From positions 1,984,001 to 2,048,000 of the forward strand of contig JARWIR010000018.1 in the NCBI GenBank assembly GCA_029959085.1: a stretch of 64,000 nucleotides of DNA, given 5' to 3'. Origin of the DNA: Nemophila menziesii. Lineage: Eukaryota; Streptophyta; Magnoliopsida; Boraginales; Hydrophyllaceae. Of the stretch, positions 18,154-29,495 are shown piece by piece. Within the stretch, counting starts at the first letter, position 1; the number at the start of each line of letters is the position of its first letter. Under the pieces are notes generated by a model. The model worked only from the letters and a program-made list of their open reading frames with translations. It did not search any database and had not been told where the DNA came from. Position numbers and translations under genes: made by a program.

Positions 18154-19984
18154 TTTTTTTGTCCATTATTACAAAAATTAGACATTACATTTATACAACA
18201 AATAAAATGGGTCTATACTATGTTTTGTAAGATCTAGCTTTAGATGGTCTAAAACTCCTAACTTTCTTATCTCCTTAGACGCTATGTCAGCCAATTTATT
18301 CCGATCCCTTGAGATGTGATGAACTCTCCATTCAGGAAATCTTTGTATCCAATTCCAAATAACTTCAATTAAAGGATGATATCTCCAATATGTTTTCCTT
18401 ATCTTGTAAATTTCTTGTACTGACTCCAAATTGTCCGTGTAGAAGTTCACTTTCCTATGATTGTGTTCCTCCGAATATTCCATTGCATGTATTAACGCCC
18501 AAATTTCCCCTTCTCTTGCACTTCTTAATATTTTCCTTTTTCCTATTGTTTGTTCGATTTTACCTTCTTTATTAATTCCTAACGAAGCTATACCCCCTGG
18601 CTCCTGTATGTTTATGAAAGATGCATCATTAAACCAACTAAAATCAGCTGGACTAAAATTGTTGTTGTTCCTGTTATAAATATTAAATGCTAAAGATTCT
18701 TGTTCGCCCTTCTTGGTTGTACTTATTTCTTTTGGATTTTTAAAATTCAGAAACAATTTTTCGGTTATGCGTCTTGAATTATCTATTATTTCCTTGACAT
18801 TCCATTTACTGTGTTCATGATATCCTTTCATTCGTGCCTTCCACATGCTCCAAAGCACCGCGATTATTGTACTTGTAAGTTCCTTTTTATCCCATCCATT
18901 TGATGAATACTCATCAATTGTGGATGTAAGACATTCCTTAAATGTCAATTTATCCTCTAAATTGATCTTCAATTGAAGCGGTGATTCTGTTCAAACAGCC
19001 GCGCTAAACGGTCATTGTAAAAATAGGTGCTCAATCGATTCCTCGCTATCTTCACACCATTCACAAGTTACACTTTGAATACATTTTCTCTTTTTCAAGT
19101 TTTTCTTAGTAGGGATAGCATTTCTGATAACTTTCCAAACAAAGTTTTTCATTCTAGTAGGTAGATTGTTTAGCCAGACAATATTCCACAGATTTGATTT
19201 TCCTTCTTCAGAGGCTTTGTTGGAAGAATTAGCTTCATTGTTAATCTCTTCATTAACCAATAAATGATACCCCGATTTAGTGGTGTACCCTCCATCTTTC
19301 GTATGAGGCCAAATTATTCTATCCTCTTTTAAAATATTTATTAGCTGATTATTATTGATTTCATTTATCTCTCTTTCATTGCAAATTAGATCAAGTAGGT
19401 TATTATTCCATCCTGTATATCCGTTGTTGAATAATTCCGCTACTTTATTGATTGGAATCCAGTCACATTTATCCAGTTTCATTTTTGGACCGATCCAATT
19501 ATCTTCCCAAACATTAGCTGAGAGACCGTTACCAATTTGCCAGCAGCATTCTCTTTTTAAAAAAGATAACCCTTCCATTATACTCGTCCAACTCCATGAG
19601 CGATTTTGTTTGATTCTTGCATTCCACATATCTTCTTTTGGATGATAAATACCTTTATAAACCTGTGCTATCAATGAGTCTGGATTGTTAATTAACCTCC
19701 AAGCTTGCTTTGCCAACATCGCTAGATTCATTTTATGGAAGTCCCGAAAACCAAGCCCCCCAATTTTCTTTGACCTGGTTATATTCTTCCAAGAGACCCA
19801 GTGTATTCTCTTCTTATCTTTTAGGTCCCAATAAAAGTTTGAAACAATACTCGAAAGTTTTTTACAAAGTGTTTTAGGAAATTCAAATATCGACATTGCG
19901 TAGTTAGGAATAGCTTGGAGAACTGCCTTACCACCATCTGAGAGATATTTTGATGTCCAAGTTGAAGCCTTATTTATTACCTTA
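18154..19984 (-). mobile_element. 5'-truncated L1-type LINE insertion, unit 2
   Basis: It interrupts the sequence that reads GTGACATTTAAGCCCC in the other units. The left edge is a T run (18154-18160, the poly(A) tail on the minus strand). The right edge, near 19981-19987, cuts the protein inside the RT thumb. The target duplication is short or absent (ATTT at both sides). Only the last third of ORF2 is present, which is typical of incomplete LINE integration. Absent from units 1, 3 and 4. Confidence 0.9.
18178..19982 (-). pseudogene. LINE ORF2 C-terminus: RT thumb, zf-RVT, RNase H
   Basis: The minus frame is continuous except for two TGA codons near 18996-19011. In order it has the RT end (TSKYLSDGGKAVLQAIPNYA), WVSWKNITRSKKIGGLGFRD, NRSWSWTSIMEGLSFLKREC, a zf-RVT domain (LWNIVWLNNLPTRMKNFVWK, CEWCEDSEESIEHLFL), and a type-I RNase H with likely acidic residues in WFNDASF, REGEIWALIHAM, YTDN and NKLADIAS. 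Both stops replace likely Cys and Trp codons. The catalytic RT motif is outside the retained part. Confidence 0.9.
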
Positions 19985-20348
19985 TTTAAGCCCCTTATTT
20001 CTCAATTGTTATCACATTTTTTGTATTTTCATAATATTATAAGTTTTGGCTAGTAAAATGACACTTTTAGGGCATTTTTGTAATAAAAATTATACATATC
20101 TTTAAAAATGATTTCATGTAGATGTGTTTTGCATCTTTTTTTATCATCAAATCAATTTTATATCATTATAAACTGAACATCATATGTCTTTACACCACAT
20201 AAACCTTTAAGCATTAAGCCTAAGTATGGGTATAATATGCCCATTACACATTAAATCATTAGAGTAAAATTAAAACTAAAACACAAATCAGCCCACTAAC
20301 TAAATTGACAAGCCATATTATAAAGAAACTATAAGATAATAATAACTA
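19985..20348. other. Spacer after the LINE, unit 2
   Basis: Continuation of the unit sequence (matches 1330-1685 of unit 1): dispersed motif end, then an AT-rich stretch that by position would be the 3' region of the LINE C-terminal remnant. Nothing else seen. Confidence 0.5.
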
Positions 20349-20540
20349 CTAGCCCAACTCTAGTCTACCAATTATCACCACCATTCCTGTCATCTTAAAC
20401 TTGTTACCCTTCAGCTTCATACTTGTTATATTACATACTTTAGCAATGATTTGATATTCATTTAATCATGCACCTCCATGATCTCTATTGTTTATTTCCC
20501 ACCATATCACGTATATATATGTAGTAAATAGAACACTAGA
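20349..20540 (-). pseudogene. LINE C-terminal remnant, unit 2
   Basis: Same fragment as in unit 1, more decayed: the ERNNR motif reads EINNR and an in-frame stop interrupts it. It is distinct from the larger LINE inserted at 18154-19984 in the same unit. Confidence 0.45.
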
Positions 20541-20562
20541 CACTGCTTTTATTTCATTACAG

Positions 20563-21035
20563 TACATGAAATTAATACTATCAATTAAACTATTGAAATC
20601 ACAAGTTATTAAAATTACAAAAGATTTTGAAAAATTAGGTATACATAAGGTTAAGGTTGGAAGTGTTGAACAGTTTCAAGGGCAAGAGAGAGAAGTTATT
20701 AATGTATATACAGTTTGATCAATACGCAAACACAAGAAAGATGAAAGAAGTAACTCTCGTGGATTTCTTAGTAATCCATGGAGATTTAATGTTGCGTTGA
20801 CACGTGCTAGATCGTTACTTATAATCGTTGGTGACCCACACATACTACAGAAGGTAAAGTTTTCTTTTTATTAGTAACAGGATTAATTGCATTGTTAATC
20901 CTTGTATTATGCAAAAGTAGTAAATACATCTTTTGATTATAAATTGTAGGATAAGCATTGGAGAAGCTGTTATGGTATTGTTCTGATAATGGTTCTTATC
21001 AAGGTTGCGCTTTGCCTGAACAAGAGGACATATAA
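20563..21035 (+). pseudogene. SDE3-like helicase fragment, unit 2
   Basis: Exon 1 is 20563-20853, the 96-bp intron is 20854-20949 and exon 2 is 20950-21035. The acceptor before exon 1 (TTTCATTACAG) looks genuine. The TGA after the motif V block is shared with units 1 and 3. Motif VI is altered ([13 protein letters not shown]). Exon 2 keeps the Gln codon in GSYQGCALPEQE that is a stop in the other units, so this copy is ancestral at that site. The one-base loss after CATTGG is shared. Confidence 0.85.
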
Positions 21036-22734
21036 AGTCAAAAATTAAGAGACTGGGCCGATATTTGAAAGAAGAATTTTTAATTTGTCAATAATTCATC
21101 TTTTATCTTTTATATTTAACCTTTTCCCATTAATTATCACTAGATATGGATTTTTTTTTTGTTAGAACACTAGATGTAGATGAAAAGAGACTTGTATGTG
21201 AAAAGCTCAAGACAATTTATTTTAACTAGTTACTAAATCATTATCTAAACTCATGCATGAATTTGGTGTCTATAAATGGTTGGTAATCAATATTTGACCC
21301 AACAATTTATTGGGCCACGACTCCCATTGTTAATATAGAAATAAATTCAAATAAAGGTCTAAAATGTTAAAACATTATTTTTAAAGTCTAATTAAAAAAT
21401 AATTTTATAAAAAATGTAATTATAATACGGTTTGTTTTCTTACTATTTTACCCTTTCATATTTGGGATTATTTAATTTTTTTATTTCTTTTTAAGCACTG
21501 TTATATACACGTTGGGTACATACCTAATAACTATTTTTCAATTGCTACATACCATACCTGTTTTTCTATTGGTACATACCATACATGTTTTTGTTTTTGT
21601 TACAAAATCATTTTTTCTATAATTGCATTATAGGTCCTACGTATTTAGGTGTACATGTCAAAGTCTGTATATACCCAATTGGTATGTATCCAATTCAGAG
21701 TATGAGGAGATGAGTCCATATTTATTTAGATAACCCAATTCAAGTTACCGTGTCAAGTTCCACAGGGTATGTATCCGTACAAATCCGAAAACTAACAAAT
21801 ATCACAAGCAAATTAACCTCACGGGTATGTACCCACTACAAGTAGGTGTGTACCCAAATAGCTCATTCCCAAGTAGAACAAATTCCAAGTGGGTAGTATC
21901 CATTCAAAGTCTATGTCCATGTTAGGTATAAATCCAGTTGGGCTTGTATGCATTTCAAAGTATCTCCAACAGCTAGATCATTATCCAAGTAGTTAGACAA
22001 TCTCCAACAGTTGTGCCAAACTAATATTTATTTTACATATCAATTTTTTTTTACTGCAAAACAATGAAATGTCATTTTATGTTAAGAAAACAATGAATCG
22101 AGATACAACCTAACAAATATAACAAGCATTGGGATAAAATAAAAAGAAAATCTCTTTACAGTTCACGCATTGAAACAAAAAAACAAAAAACTCGTCTCTT
22201 CACATTAGCATTGGCAAAAACAAAAAAGAAAATCTCTTCACACTCAGTGGAATACAAAACAAATAGGAAATCTCTTTACACTGAGTTGAACAAAAAAAAT
22301 AGGAAATCTCTTCACACTCACTTTTCACATAAATAAAAGAAACGAAAAAGTAAACGTTGAAAAACAATGAAATACTCTTGTATGTTAAAAAATAATGAAA
22401 CGTGATAAAACCGATAATGAGATTAGGTTAAAAATAAATCAATTTTTGTACCTAAATTTGGGTTTTTCGCGCAAGCCGATTTAATGATAGTGGAGAATGA
22501 TCCAGTCGACGGTTTTCTTGTGCAGGATAGCAGCTGGGTGTGAAGAATGAGAAGAGAGAAGAAGAAGAGAGAGAGAGTATAATAGAGAAACCGTAAAAAA
22601 AAGTCTTCTATAGGATTTCTTTTTGCGATTAACCTGTTCTCTGTGAACTAAACGGATATCGGTTATTTGGTCTTTTAGACAACAATTAACCAGCTAGTTC
22701 ACATAAGGTTTCTTATTATAAACAATCATATGAT
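21036..22734. other. Spacer after helicase fragment, unit 2
   Basis: Matches 2329-4078 of unit 1, with scattered indels. It has lost about 120 bases of the GC-richer duplication near 22528 and has a CGAGAAGAAGAAGAGAGAG-type purine run after it. Homology to the full units stops at about 22734 (CAATCATATG). Confidence 0.5.
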
Positions 22735-23070
22735 GTTTTCCTTTAGGTTAGTTTTTTCATAATATAGAGACATATAGTGCAACATTTTCACACTATAGGG
22801 ACCTACAATGCAATTTGCGCCAAAAAAATGATTGTATCTTTTGGTTTTTCATGATAAAATTAGTCCTTTTATCACTTAAATGTGACATTTAAGCCCCTTA
22901 TCCTTCAATTATGTGACAATGTTAGGCACTTATTTGTATTTTCATTAGGTTATAAGTGTTGGCTAGCAAAATGACACCTTTTAGGTTATTTTTTAATAAA
23001 GCTTACACAATATCTTTAAAACTGATTTTTACATCTTTCATAACAAGAAAAGTGATATGACAAATCCTTT
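22735..23070. repeat. Dispersed ~300-bp repeat copy, unit 2
   Basis: Similar to 1185-1470 of unit 1: 'cataatatagagacatatagtgcaa', 'aaaaaaatgattgtatctttt', 'gtgacatttaagccccttat' and 'ggctagcaaaatgacacctttta'. It sits exactly where unit 2 leaves the full-unit sequence. Confidence 0.6.
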
Positions 23071-23988
23071 TTCCCTACTCCTCCATTAACTAGTTGTTAA
23101 GAAACATCTATTTTTTATTTGATCACCTTACTTTAATAAAAGTCGTGTATTACTTCAAACAATGTCTCACCCCTTCAATAGAAGTAGGCTAAACAATTTC
23201 CCAAATTAAATACTCATAATTTTAAAATTTTATTAATAATATTTTTTTGGAATATTATTATCTTGGGGTCAAATTTAAAATTAATTATAAATTAAGAATG
23301 ATGGTAAATATTTACTAATTAATTTTATTTTCTTTTATTTATTTTTAAAAATACCTAAAAATTTAGATTAAATTTATAAAAAAGGAATATATATATATAT
23401 ATATATATATAGAATTAACGAAAAATAAAGGTACCACCAGAATGCGAAACCAAAGACATAGCGATCAAAGCTTACGAATACTTAAACAAAGACTAGCAAG
23501 CTACAATTTTCAATCCAGAGTCGAAAGCCATCAACGATATCAAAGAAACTTAAGAGTTGCTTCGAATAAATTAAATGAATACCAAATCAATTCTTGTATA
23601 CCAAATTTTAAATCCACAAAGATGGACTTGTGACATCATACGTTACAAGACGAGAGAGTTGGATCCTAAGGTAAAGGAGATTATAAGTTAAAGAAGCATA
23701 GACTACTCTAGAGAAGACCACACTGCAAATTTGTGTGTATGTGTATGCTTAGTGTGTGTCTGGGAAGGGAGGGGGGTTCATATTTAGAGTGTGTATGTGT
23801 GTGTGTTTAAAGGTTTTTTAGTGCTGGTTATGATTGCTACAAATTTGAAGAAAGAGAGGTTATATACAAATGGAAAATAGGTTATATAAAAATGAGATTC
23901 AAATCTGGGGCAGACCATAGACTAATATGTTCAAAATTATATTTATATTATTGTGAATTTTTTGGGGTAAGCCGTTAGCAATAATTTT
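23071..23988. other. Unit 2 private region before the first NudC fragment
   Basis: It includes an (AT)n microsatellite (23390-23411), a short plus frame at 23442-23633 without recognised domain, and a TG-rich stretch at 23740-23812. The frame phases ECETKDIAIKAYEYLNK and LDPKVKEIISKRSIDYS look protein-like but are broken by stops and match nothing I can name. Confidence 0.4.
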
Positions 23989-24057
23989 TTTGTTGTTTAT
24001 GAAATCAAGAAGAATCGTCCTATAGCAGGAAGCAAGGGCCAAACTCCAATCATTGAT
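23989..24057 (+). pseudogene. NudC CS-domain exon fragment, first copy in unit 2
   Basis: The frame reads FVVYEIKKNRPIAGSKGQTP then IID, directly followed by a GTAAGG donor. This is the middle of the CS domain of a BOBBER-like protein, where the usual sequence is EIKKNxLKVGLKGQ. The start of the exon is decayed. The sequence after it (about 24240-24650) matches the intron that follows exon A in unit 1, apart from a SINE insertion. Confidence 0.72.
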
Positions 24058-24304
24058 GTAAGGTATATCCGTTTTTTTTAAACAATGCTCATTATTTAAT
24101 ATCTCAAAATTATATTAGGCGTATTTTATTTCTTCATTTTTTGATGTTACCGTCTTTTATTGGTGGATTATACATACATGTCAAAGTGGATTATAAATTT
24201 TAAAGTCTAAGTATTTTATTTATGTATCATTTATCAGGTTTGTTTTAGGAATTTTACTTATTTAGGTTTCTTACTTTAAAGAAATCCTGTTAAGGGAAAA
24301 TTCC

Positions 24305-24500
24305 CTATATAGTCTATGAACTACGACCCTATCTCGCAACCAAGAAGTACACAATATGAATCCCTCTCAGGGCATGGGTAACCTAGTTTTGACGTGCCTA
24401 GAGTATGCTTGGGGAGGGCGGGCATATCGTCCATGGGATTAGTTGGTTGTGTGAAAGCTAGCCTAGAACCTATGTAACCAAAAAAAAGAAGTTGTATATT
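24305..24500 (+). mobile_element. SINE 3' part, unit 2
   Basis: It contains 'gcatgggtaacctagttttgac', matching the SINE in unit 1, then GTTGGTTGTGTGAAAGCTAGCC and an A-rich tail (CCAAAAAAAAG). It interrupts the homology to the NudC intron. No A or B box remains, so it is a 5'-truncated copy. Confidence 0.55.
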
Positions 24501-25783
24501 GAATTTATAAATTGATAAAATTCCCAAATGGTCTTGAGTTATACAACTATTACTGCTTTAGTCCTCAAACTTGTTCGCCATAGGGCACTTAACTTTGAAA
24601 AAGGGGCAGAGTCAAGATTTTTTATTTTTGGGTGGGAAGGATAATTATTACTCCAGATTCTTTCAATTATAGGGCGAACGGAATTCGCAATTTCATTATT
24701 ATGGTATGGCCTTGATATCTCTTGTTATAGGTGCATACTGCTATTATATATTTTGCATAAACGGGGAATCTTGATTACTAAATTGATAGGTAGTTAACAC
24801 ATACTTTGTTAAATATTTGAAGCATTAATTCTATATTTTCATAAAGTTTATTATTTTTTTCAAAAAGCGAATATAAATGTGTCTTAGGTCCAATATTAAT
24901 TATAAGCAAAAGAAGAAGTTCCATCATTACGAGTATTATTAGATTGTTTATTCTGTTGTTTTAGCATATAAATCTCGATACAAAATTATTATCAGAATGG
25001 GATGACATGTCAGTTTGGCGAGATAGGACAACCCAGCTAGATTTATTCTTATGGAGAGATTAAATGGTCTGAACACCCCCACAAGCTATATGGTTGATCA
25101 TGAAAATAAACCGATACTTTTGTATGAAATACTTCCTTTGAAATATGTGTTTTGAATTTGATAACTATGAAGATGAATTCATATTTGATAGGAAATTTCT
25201 CAAAAATACATTAGAACTAAAAGACACCAGATGATGGGTCATTGGTCATTAGAATGATTAATATACATGATACTAAATTTCATCAAGCGTACTTGTCGAG
25301 TATCGTGAGTTAACCATGAACAAAGTATAAGAATATACGCGTTGAAACATTCATTTCCTTATCACCACTGATAGGTAGACTAACCTATTTTCACTATATT
25401 ATTGTAAATGTTACGAAATATACCATTTCATCACTTATATAGGCTCGCTTGTTTGAGAGCCTTATAACACAGAAAAAAATTAATTTGAGAGTGCCAATAG
25501 AAGCATCCTAAATGTGTTCTTAAACATTTTCTACTTGTGCATTATATTACTATCTCGAAAAGGCATGAGAGATCTCAAAAAGATATATGTGCTCATCAAT
25601 GATATTTTTTGCTTTACCACCAATCCAAACATGTAATCATAAGTGTATAACTTGCATTTCACCCGTATTAAAAATATGATTTAGCAATTGATGTAATAAA
25701 GCGACACTAGTAATCGTCAATATCTAAATTCGATTTTCTATATCACTTATATTAGTTTTGTTTGCATTTTCCGATTGATACTA
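24501..25783. other. Intron-like region between the two NudC fragments, unit 2
   Basis: The first part (to about 24650) matches 7840-7970 of unit 1. The part 24780-25080 matches 7120-7400 of unit 1. The stretch 25100-25780 is unique to this unit in the window and has no recognised feature. The order shows a tandem duplication of the NudC locus. Confidence 0.5.
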
Positions 25784-25950
25784 AATAAGGGAAATGGACT
25801 TGAGTTCTAGAATTACGCATGGACTCAGACTCTACAAGAAGCTAATGTAACTATACCTATGCCACCTGGCAGAAAATCAAGGTTTGTTGTATGTGAAATA
25901 AAGAAAAATCGTCTCAAAGTTGGAATCAAGGGTCAACCTCCAGTCACTAT
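25784..25950 (+). pseudogene. NudC CS-domain exon, second copy in unit 2
   Basis: The frame reads NKGNGLEF, a stop (expected Glu), then NYAWTQTLQEANVTIPMPPG and RKSRFVVCEIKKNRLKVGIK, ending KGQPPVTM. This follows plant BOBBER/NudC closely over the start of the CS domain and is the exon missing from units 1, 3 and 4. It runs into DNA carrying a CACTA MITE, after which the exon-A intron homology resumes at about 26262 with exon A lost. The stop and the missing exons make it a pseudogene. Confidence 0.86.
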
Positions 25951-25982
25951 GTTTAATTCATATTTTTGCTAATATGCATATC

Positions 25983-26260
25983 CACTACAAGGAATAGTAT
26001 CTTTAGCGGCAAAAAATTTAAAACTAAAAATCTTAATTTTGCCGCTAATAGTCGTTATTTGCCGCCTCTATAAGTTTCTCGCTAAAGATACCTTTAGTAG
26101 CAAATTATTTGTTTTTGCCGCTATTAACTTTATCTTTAGCGGCAAACATTGCCGCTAAAAATATCATTAGAGGCCATTTTGGTTTTTACAAATATCATTA
26201 GAGGCCATTTTAGTTGTTGCCGCAATAGCTTCCCCGCTAATGCTACTATTTCTTGTAGTG
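25983..26260. mobile_element. CACTA-type MITE, unit 2
   Basis: 278 bp. The left end is CACTACAAGGAATAGTATC and the inverted right end CACTACAAGAAATAGTAGC, both followed by TTAGCGG. A 3-bp target duplication (ATC at 25980-25982 and 26261-26263) flanks it. The interior repeats TTAGCGGC and GCCGC(T/A)A in both orientations. These are the hallmarks of a non-autonomous CACTA (En/Spm) element. Confidence 0.9.
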
Positions 26261-26263
26261 ATC

Positions 26264-27260
26264 TTGGGGTGTTTTGGGAATTTTTTTTAGTCGTGGTTCT
26301 TAAAATAAAAAGAATCCGACAATGGAAAATATCCCATGTAGTCCATGTACTATATCTCTTTTACTGGTTGGTCCTTGAACTTTATAAACTACCCGAACTT
26401 TGTTGTTTTACCACCATTAGTCCCTGAACCATTACTTATAAATTGCGGCATGTATTTTTGTCATTACGGTTAGAAAAAATTTCCCAAAAATGGTCACTGA
26501 ATTATACAATGGTTTGACCCTAAAACTTCTTTGCCTCATGGCATTTAACTTTGAAACAGGGGTGGAGCCAGGTGTTTTTGCTAGGGACAATTATTTTTTG
26601 GGACTTAATTACACTATAGGTCCCTATATTTTACAAAAATTGCACAATTAGTACTAATATTAGTTTTTGCGGACTTAATTGCACTATCAGTCCCTATATT
26701 TTTTTTTGGGACTTAATTACACTATAGGTCCATATAATATACAAAAATTACACAATTGGTATTGATATTAGTTTTTTTAAACTTAGTTTCCATCTGTCCA
26801 TATATTGTGAAAATTGTAATAAGGTCCCTATATTATACAAAAATTACACTATTGCCATCAGACATATCAGAATTCACTTATTTTCCAACCTCGTAATACA
26901 CAAACACACACTAATCATACACAATTGTTAAACAATTCAACTTTTTTTAGCCTCAAAATGCATAAACACAAACTAATCACACATAATTGTTAAACAACTA
27001 ACAATTACACTACTTAATACTTGTTTTCAACTCAACTAACGATTAAGAAAACCTTTTCCTAGACATTTAAATATCTTAATCAATATGAAAATTACTAATA
27101 TATAAACCATTACACATTTAAACTAATCTATTACACATTATAAGACAAAAAAATACTATTATATCATTTTCAAAAAATCAGTTATACACATTAAAACAAC
27201 TCTATTAAACTTAAAACATTTCAAAAATTAATTACAAATCTCAGAATTTTTTGATAAATC
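26264..27260. other. NudC intron remains and private AT-rich block, unit 2
   Basis: 26264-26600 matches 7648-7970 of unit 1 (intron after NudC exon A). 26600-26860 has several 'cactataggtccctatat' motifs. 26870-27260 is not in other units and contains a direct repeat of about 60 bp ('aaacacaxactaatca...cacaattgttaaacaa'). Confidence 0.5.
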
Positions 27261-28436
27261 ATTTGTAATTTGGACAGTTTATAAATCACACTCAACACAA
27301 GAGTTAATTGCAATAGAAATCCTTGTGTACTAAGAACTTTTATTCCACAACCTACTCATCGTCGAAAGACAATAGGTACCTATATTATGAAACTTTGGCA
27401 CATTATGTCTTTATATTATGCAAGATGTCTGAATGAATTTATATGACAAGTATCGAAAGTAGACAAAGAGAAAAAATATCTTAACTTTACGTTATAAACT
27501 AATAATTTCATGTTGCCCCATTCAAAGAAACGATGAAAAATTACAATACTATTATCTAACTTGTACATATAGAATATTATCATCATTAAATCACTTAGTT
27601 TTTTTTTCATAAAAAAATTAAGAAATAAGAAACAAATCCTGATCTAATAGATCTACACATGCAATCAATTAAAATAACCATCGGTGTTCAAAAAGTTAGG
27701 TTTAAGAAAAAAAATAGCTGAAAATAGATTTGATCTTCAAAATCCCTAACCGCGGCTTTATCTATCCATTTTAAAACACATAAATCACTGATTAAAAAGG
27801 ATTAACGATGATAAAACTATCAACCAAATTAAAACATTAGAGGCTAGGTGATTGACACATCGGGTTTTAGTGACTAGTTTTTTGGCCTATTGGAACTAGT
27901 AGGAATCTTATTTCTTAAAAAAACCTCAAACATGACCAAATACTACCCTTACTAAAACTAAAAGCCAAAAAAAGTTGATGTCACTGTTCACCTCTCTCCA
28001 TTACCCACCTACTTCCGACTTCCGACCACCAACCTCCTGGAAAAATATAGAGTTTCAAAAAAACTGAGTACTCATTAAAAAATCTGAGTATTCATTAAAA
28101 AAATCTTAGTTCTTTGAATAAACAATAAGTATTTATTATAAAAAGATGAGTATTTCTTGAAAAAAGATGAGTATTCATTAAAAAAAAAAGATGAATATTT
28201 ATTAAGAATGATGAGTACTCCGTAAAAAATGAGAGTACTAAAAACATCCAGATTATTACATATTTTCTAACAACTAAATTAAAAAAAAAACAACACTAAC
28301 TAAACCTATTTACATTTTTGAACAAAAAAGAAAGAAAAAAAAAGACCTAACTCAACTAAACCTGTTATTACAACTAATTACGATAAAAAATAAAAAAGCT
28401 AATTGGTTTGACCAGATCTAAACAAAAATAAAAAAT
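27261..28436. other. Low-complexity spacer, unit 2
   Basis: Rejoins the common unit sequence right where the copia element is cut in the other units. It contains the same 'gatgagtattcattaaaaaa' repeats at about 28070-28240. It shares substitutions with unit 3 rather than units 1 and 4 (for example CGGGTTTTAGTGACTA). Confidence 0.5.
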
Positions 28437-28976
28437 CTCGTTAGTCCAGCTTCTTCTTCGTTACTCCATTAATGCTTTGCGAACGAAAGTTCAATATCTC
28501 GCCGGGGCTACTTGCTTCTGTGGAGAGAGACAAAGAGATGAGGGCTTATTGATTCGATGTTGGAGTGAGGCGATGGAACAGATGGGGCTGCCGGAGTGCT
28601 CGAACAGAGGATCTCGTAGTCTTCGTGCTCCTTCTTCAATAGAGCAACGCCGCCATGAACCAGCGCCACCATGAAGCTTTCGTCTCTGGCTCGTCGGAGC
28701 TTCGAGCTTCGCAAAGGCTTCAAGCTACATATCTGCTCAATAGCTGCCTGGATCTTGAACGGAGAGGGCTGCCAGAGTGCTCGAATAGAGAATCTAGAAG
28801 TCTTCATGCTCCTTCTTCAAAGGACCAGTGCTGCCACAGAGCTTTCGTTTCCAACTCATCGGAGCTTCGAGCTTCGCAAAGGCTTCAAGCTATAGATCTC
28901 CTTCCTCGCGAACTTAGTGGTCGACAGCTTCCATAGCCCGGAACGGAGTTGCTTGGTCATCGAACGGTGGTGAAAG
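28437..28976 (+). other. GC-richer duplicated ORF region, unit 2
   Basis: Same two-arm block. The long frame is broken here by TGA after PAPP, a one-base loss, and a TAG after the second FELRKGFKL. It shares diagnostic bases with unit 3 (AGAGCAACGCCGCC, GAATCTAGAAGTC). Confidence 0.4.
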
Positions 28977-29314
28977 AATGAGAGGGTGTTTTGATGGTGA
29001 GAGAATGAGAGGGGACAAAGGGTAAGTAATGTTCACGTGAGATACAGGAGAAATGAATTGTGATTTAGAAGTTAGGTTAAATAAAATTGGTATATATAGG
29101 TTTAAAAAACAAAAAATGGGCAGAGTGGTAAAAACGATTTTCGATTGTAGTGTTAAATCTTATTAGAGGTTTTTTTTTTTTAAAGAAGAGAAAGAAGATG
29201 GGGTTGACATAGGACAGGGGTGTGTGTGTTCAAGACCCCTTGGGTCAAAATCTCCATAATAGCATACCATATCATTGGGTGAATGAGATTAAGTAGGTTA
29301 CTTCACACAAAAAA

Positions 29315-29478
29315 GGAAAATTCTTCCATCCAATATTGAATGATCCCACAACATTTAAATTTATACACATACCCCATGTTTTAAACTTACAAAAGTAACC
29401 AATCGATTAATCTAATGACATGTGTTATGTTATATTAATCAATGTGTGAGATATAAATATTGGACCATCCAATATTTA
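29315..29478. mobile_element. MITE, right end lost, unit 2 tail
   Basis: The left end GGAAAATTCTTCCATCCAATATTG and the interior match the complete element in unit 3. The right inverted end and about 60 bases of flank are deleted (CCAATATTT joins AATGGTTTTT). Shared insertion with unit 3, absent from units 1 and 4. Confidence 0.65.
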
Positions 29479-29495
29479 ATGGTTTTTATAATAAT

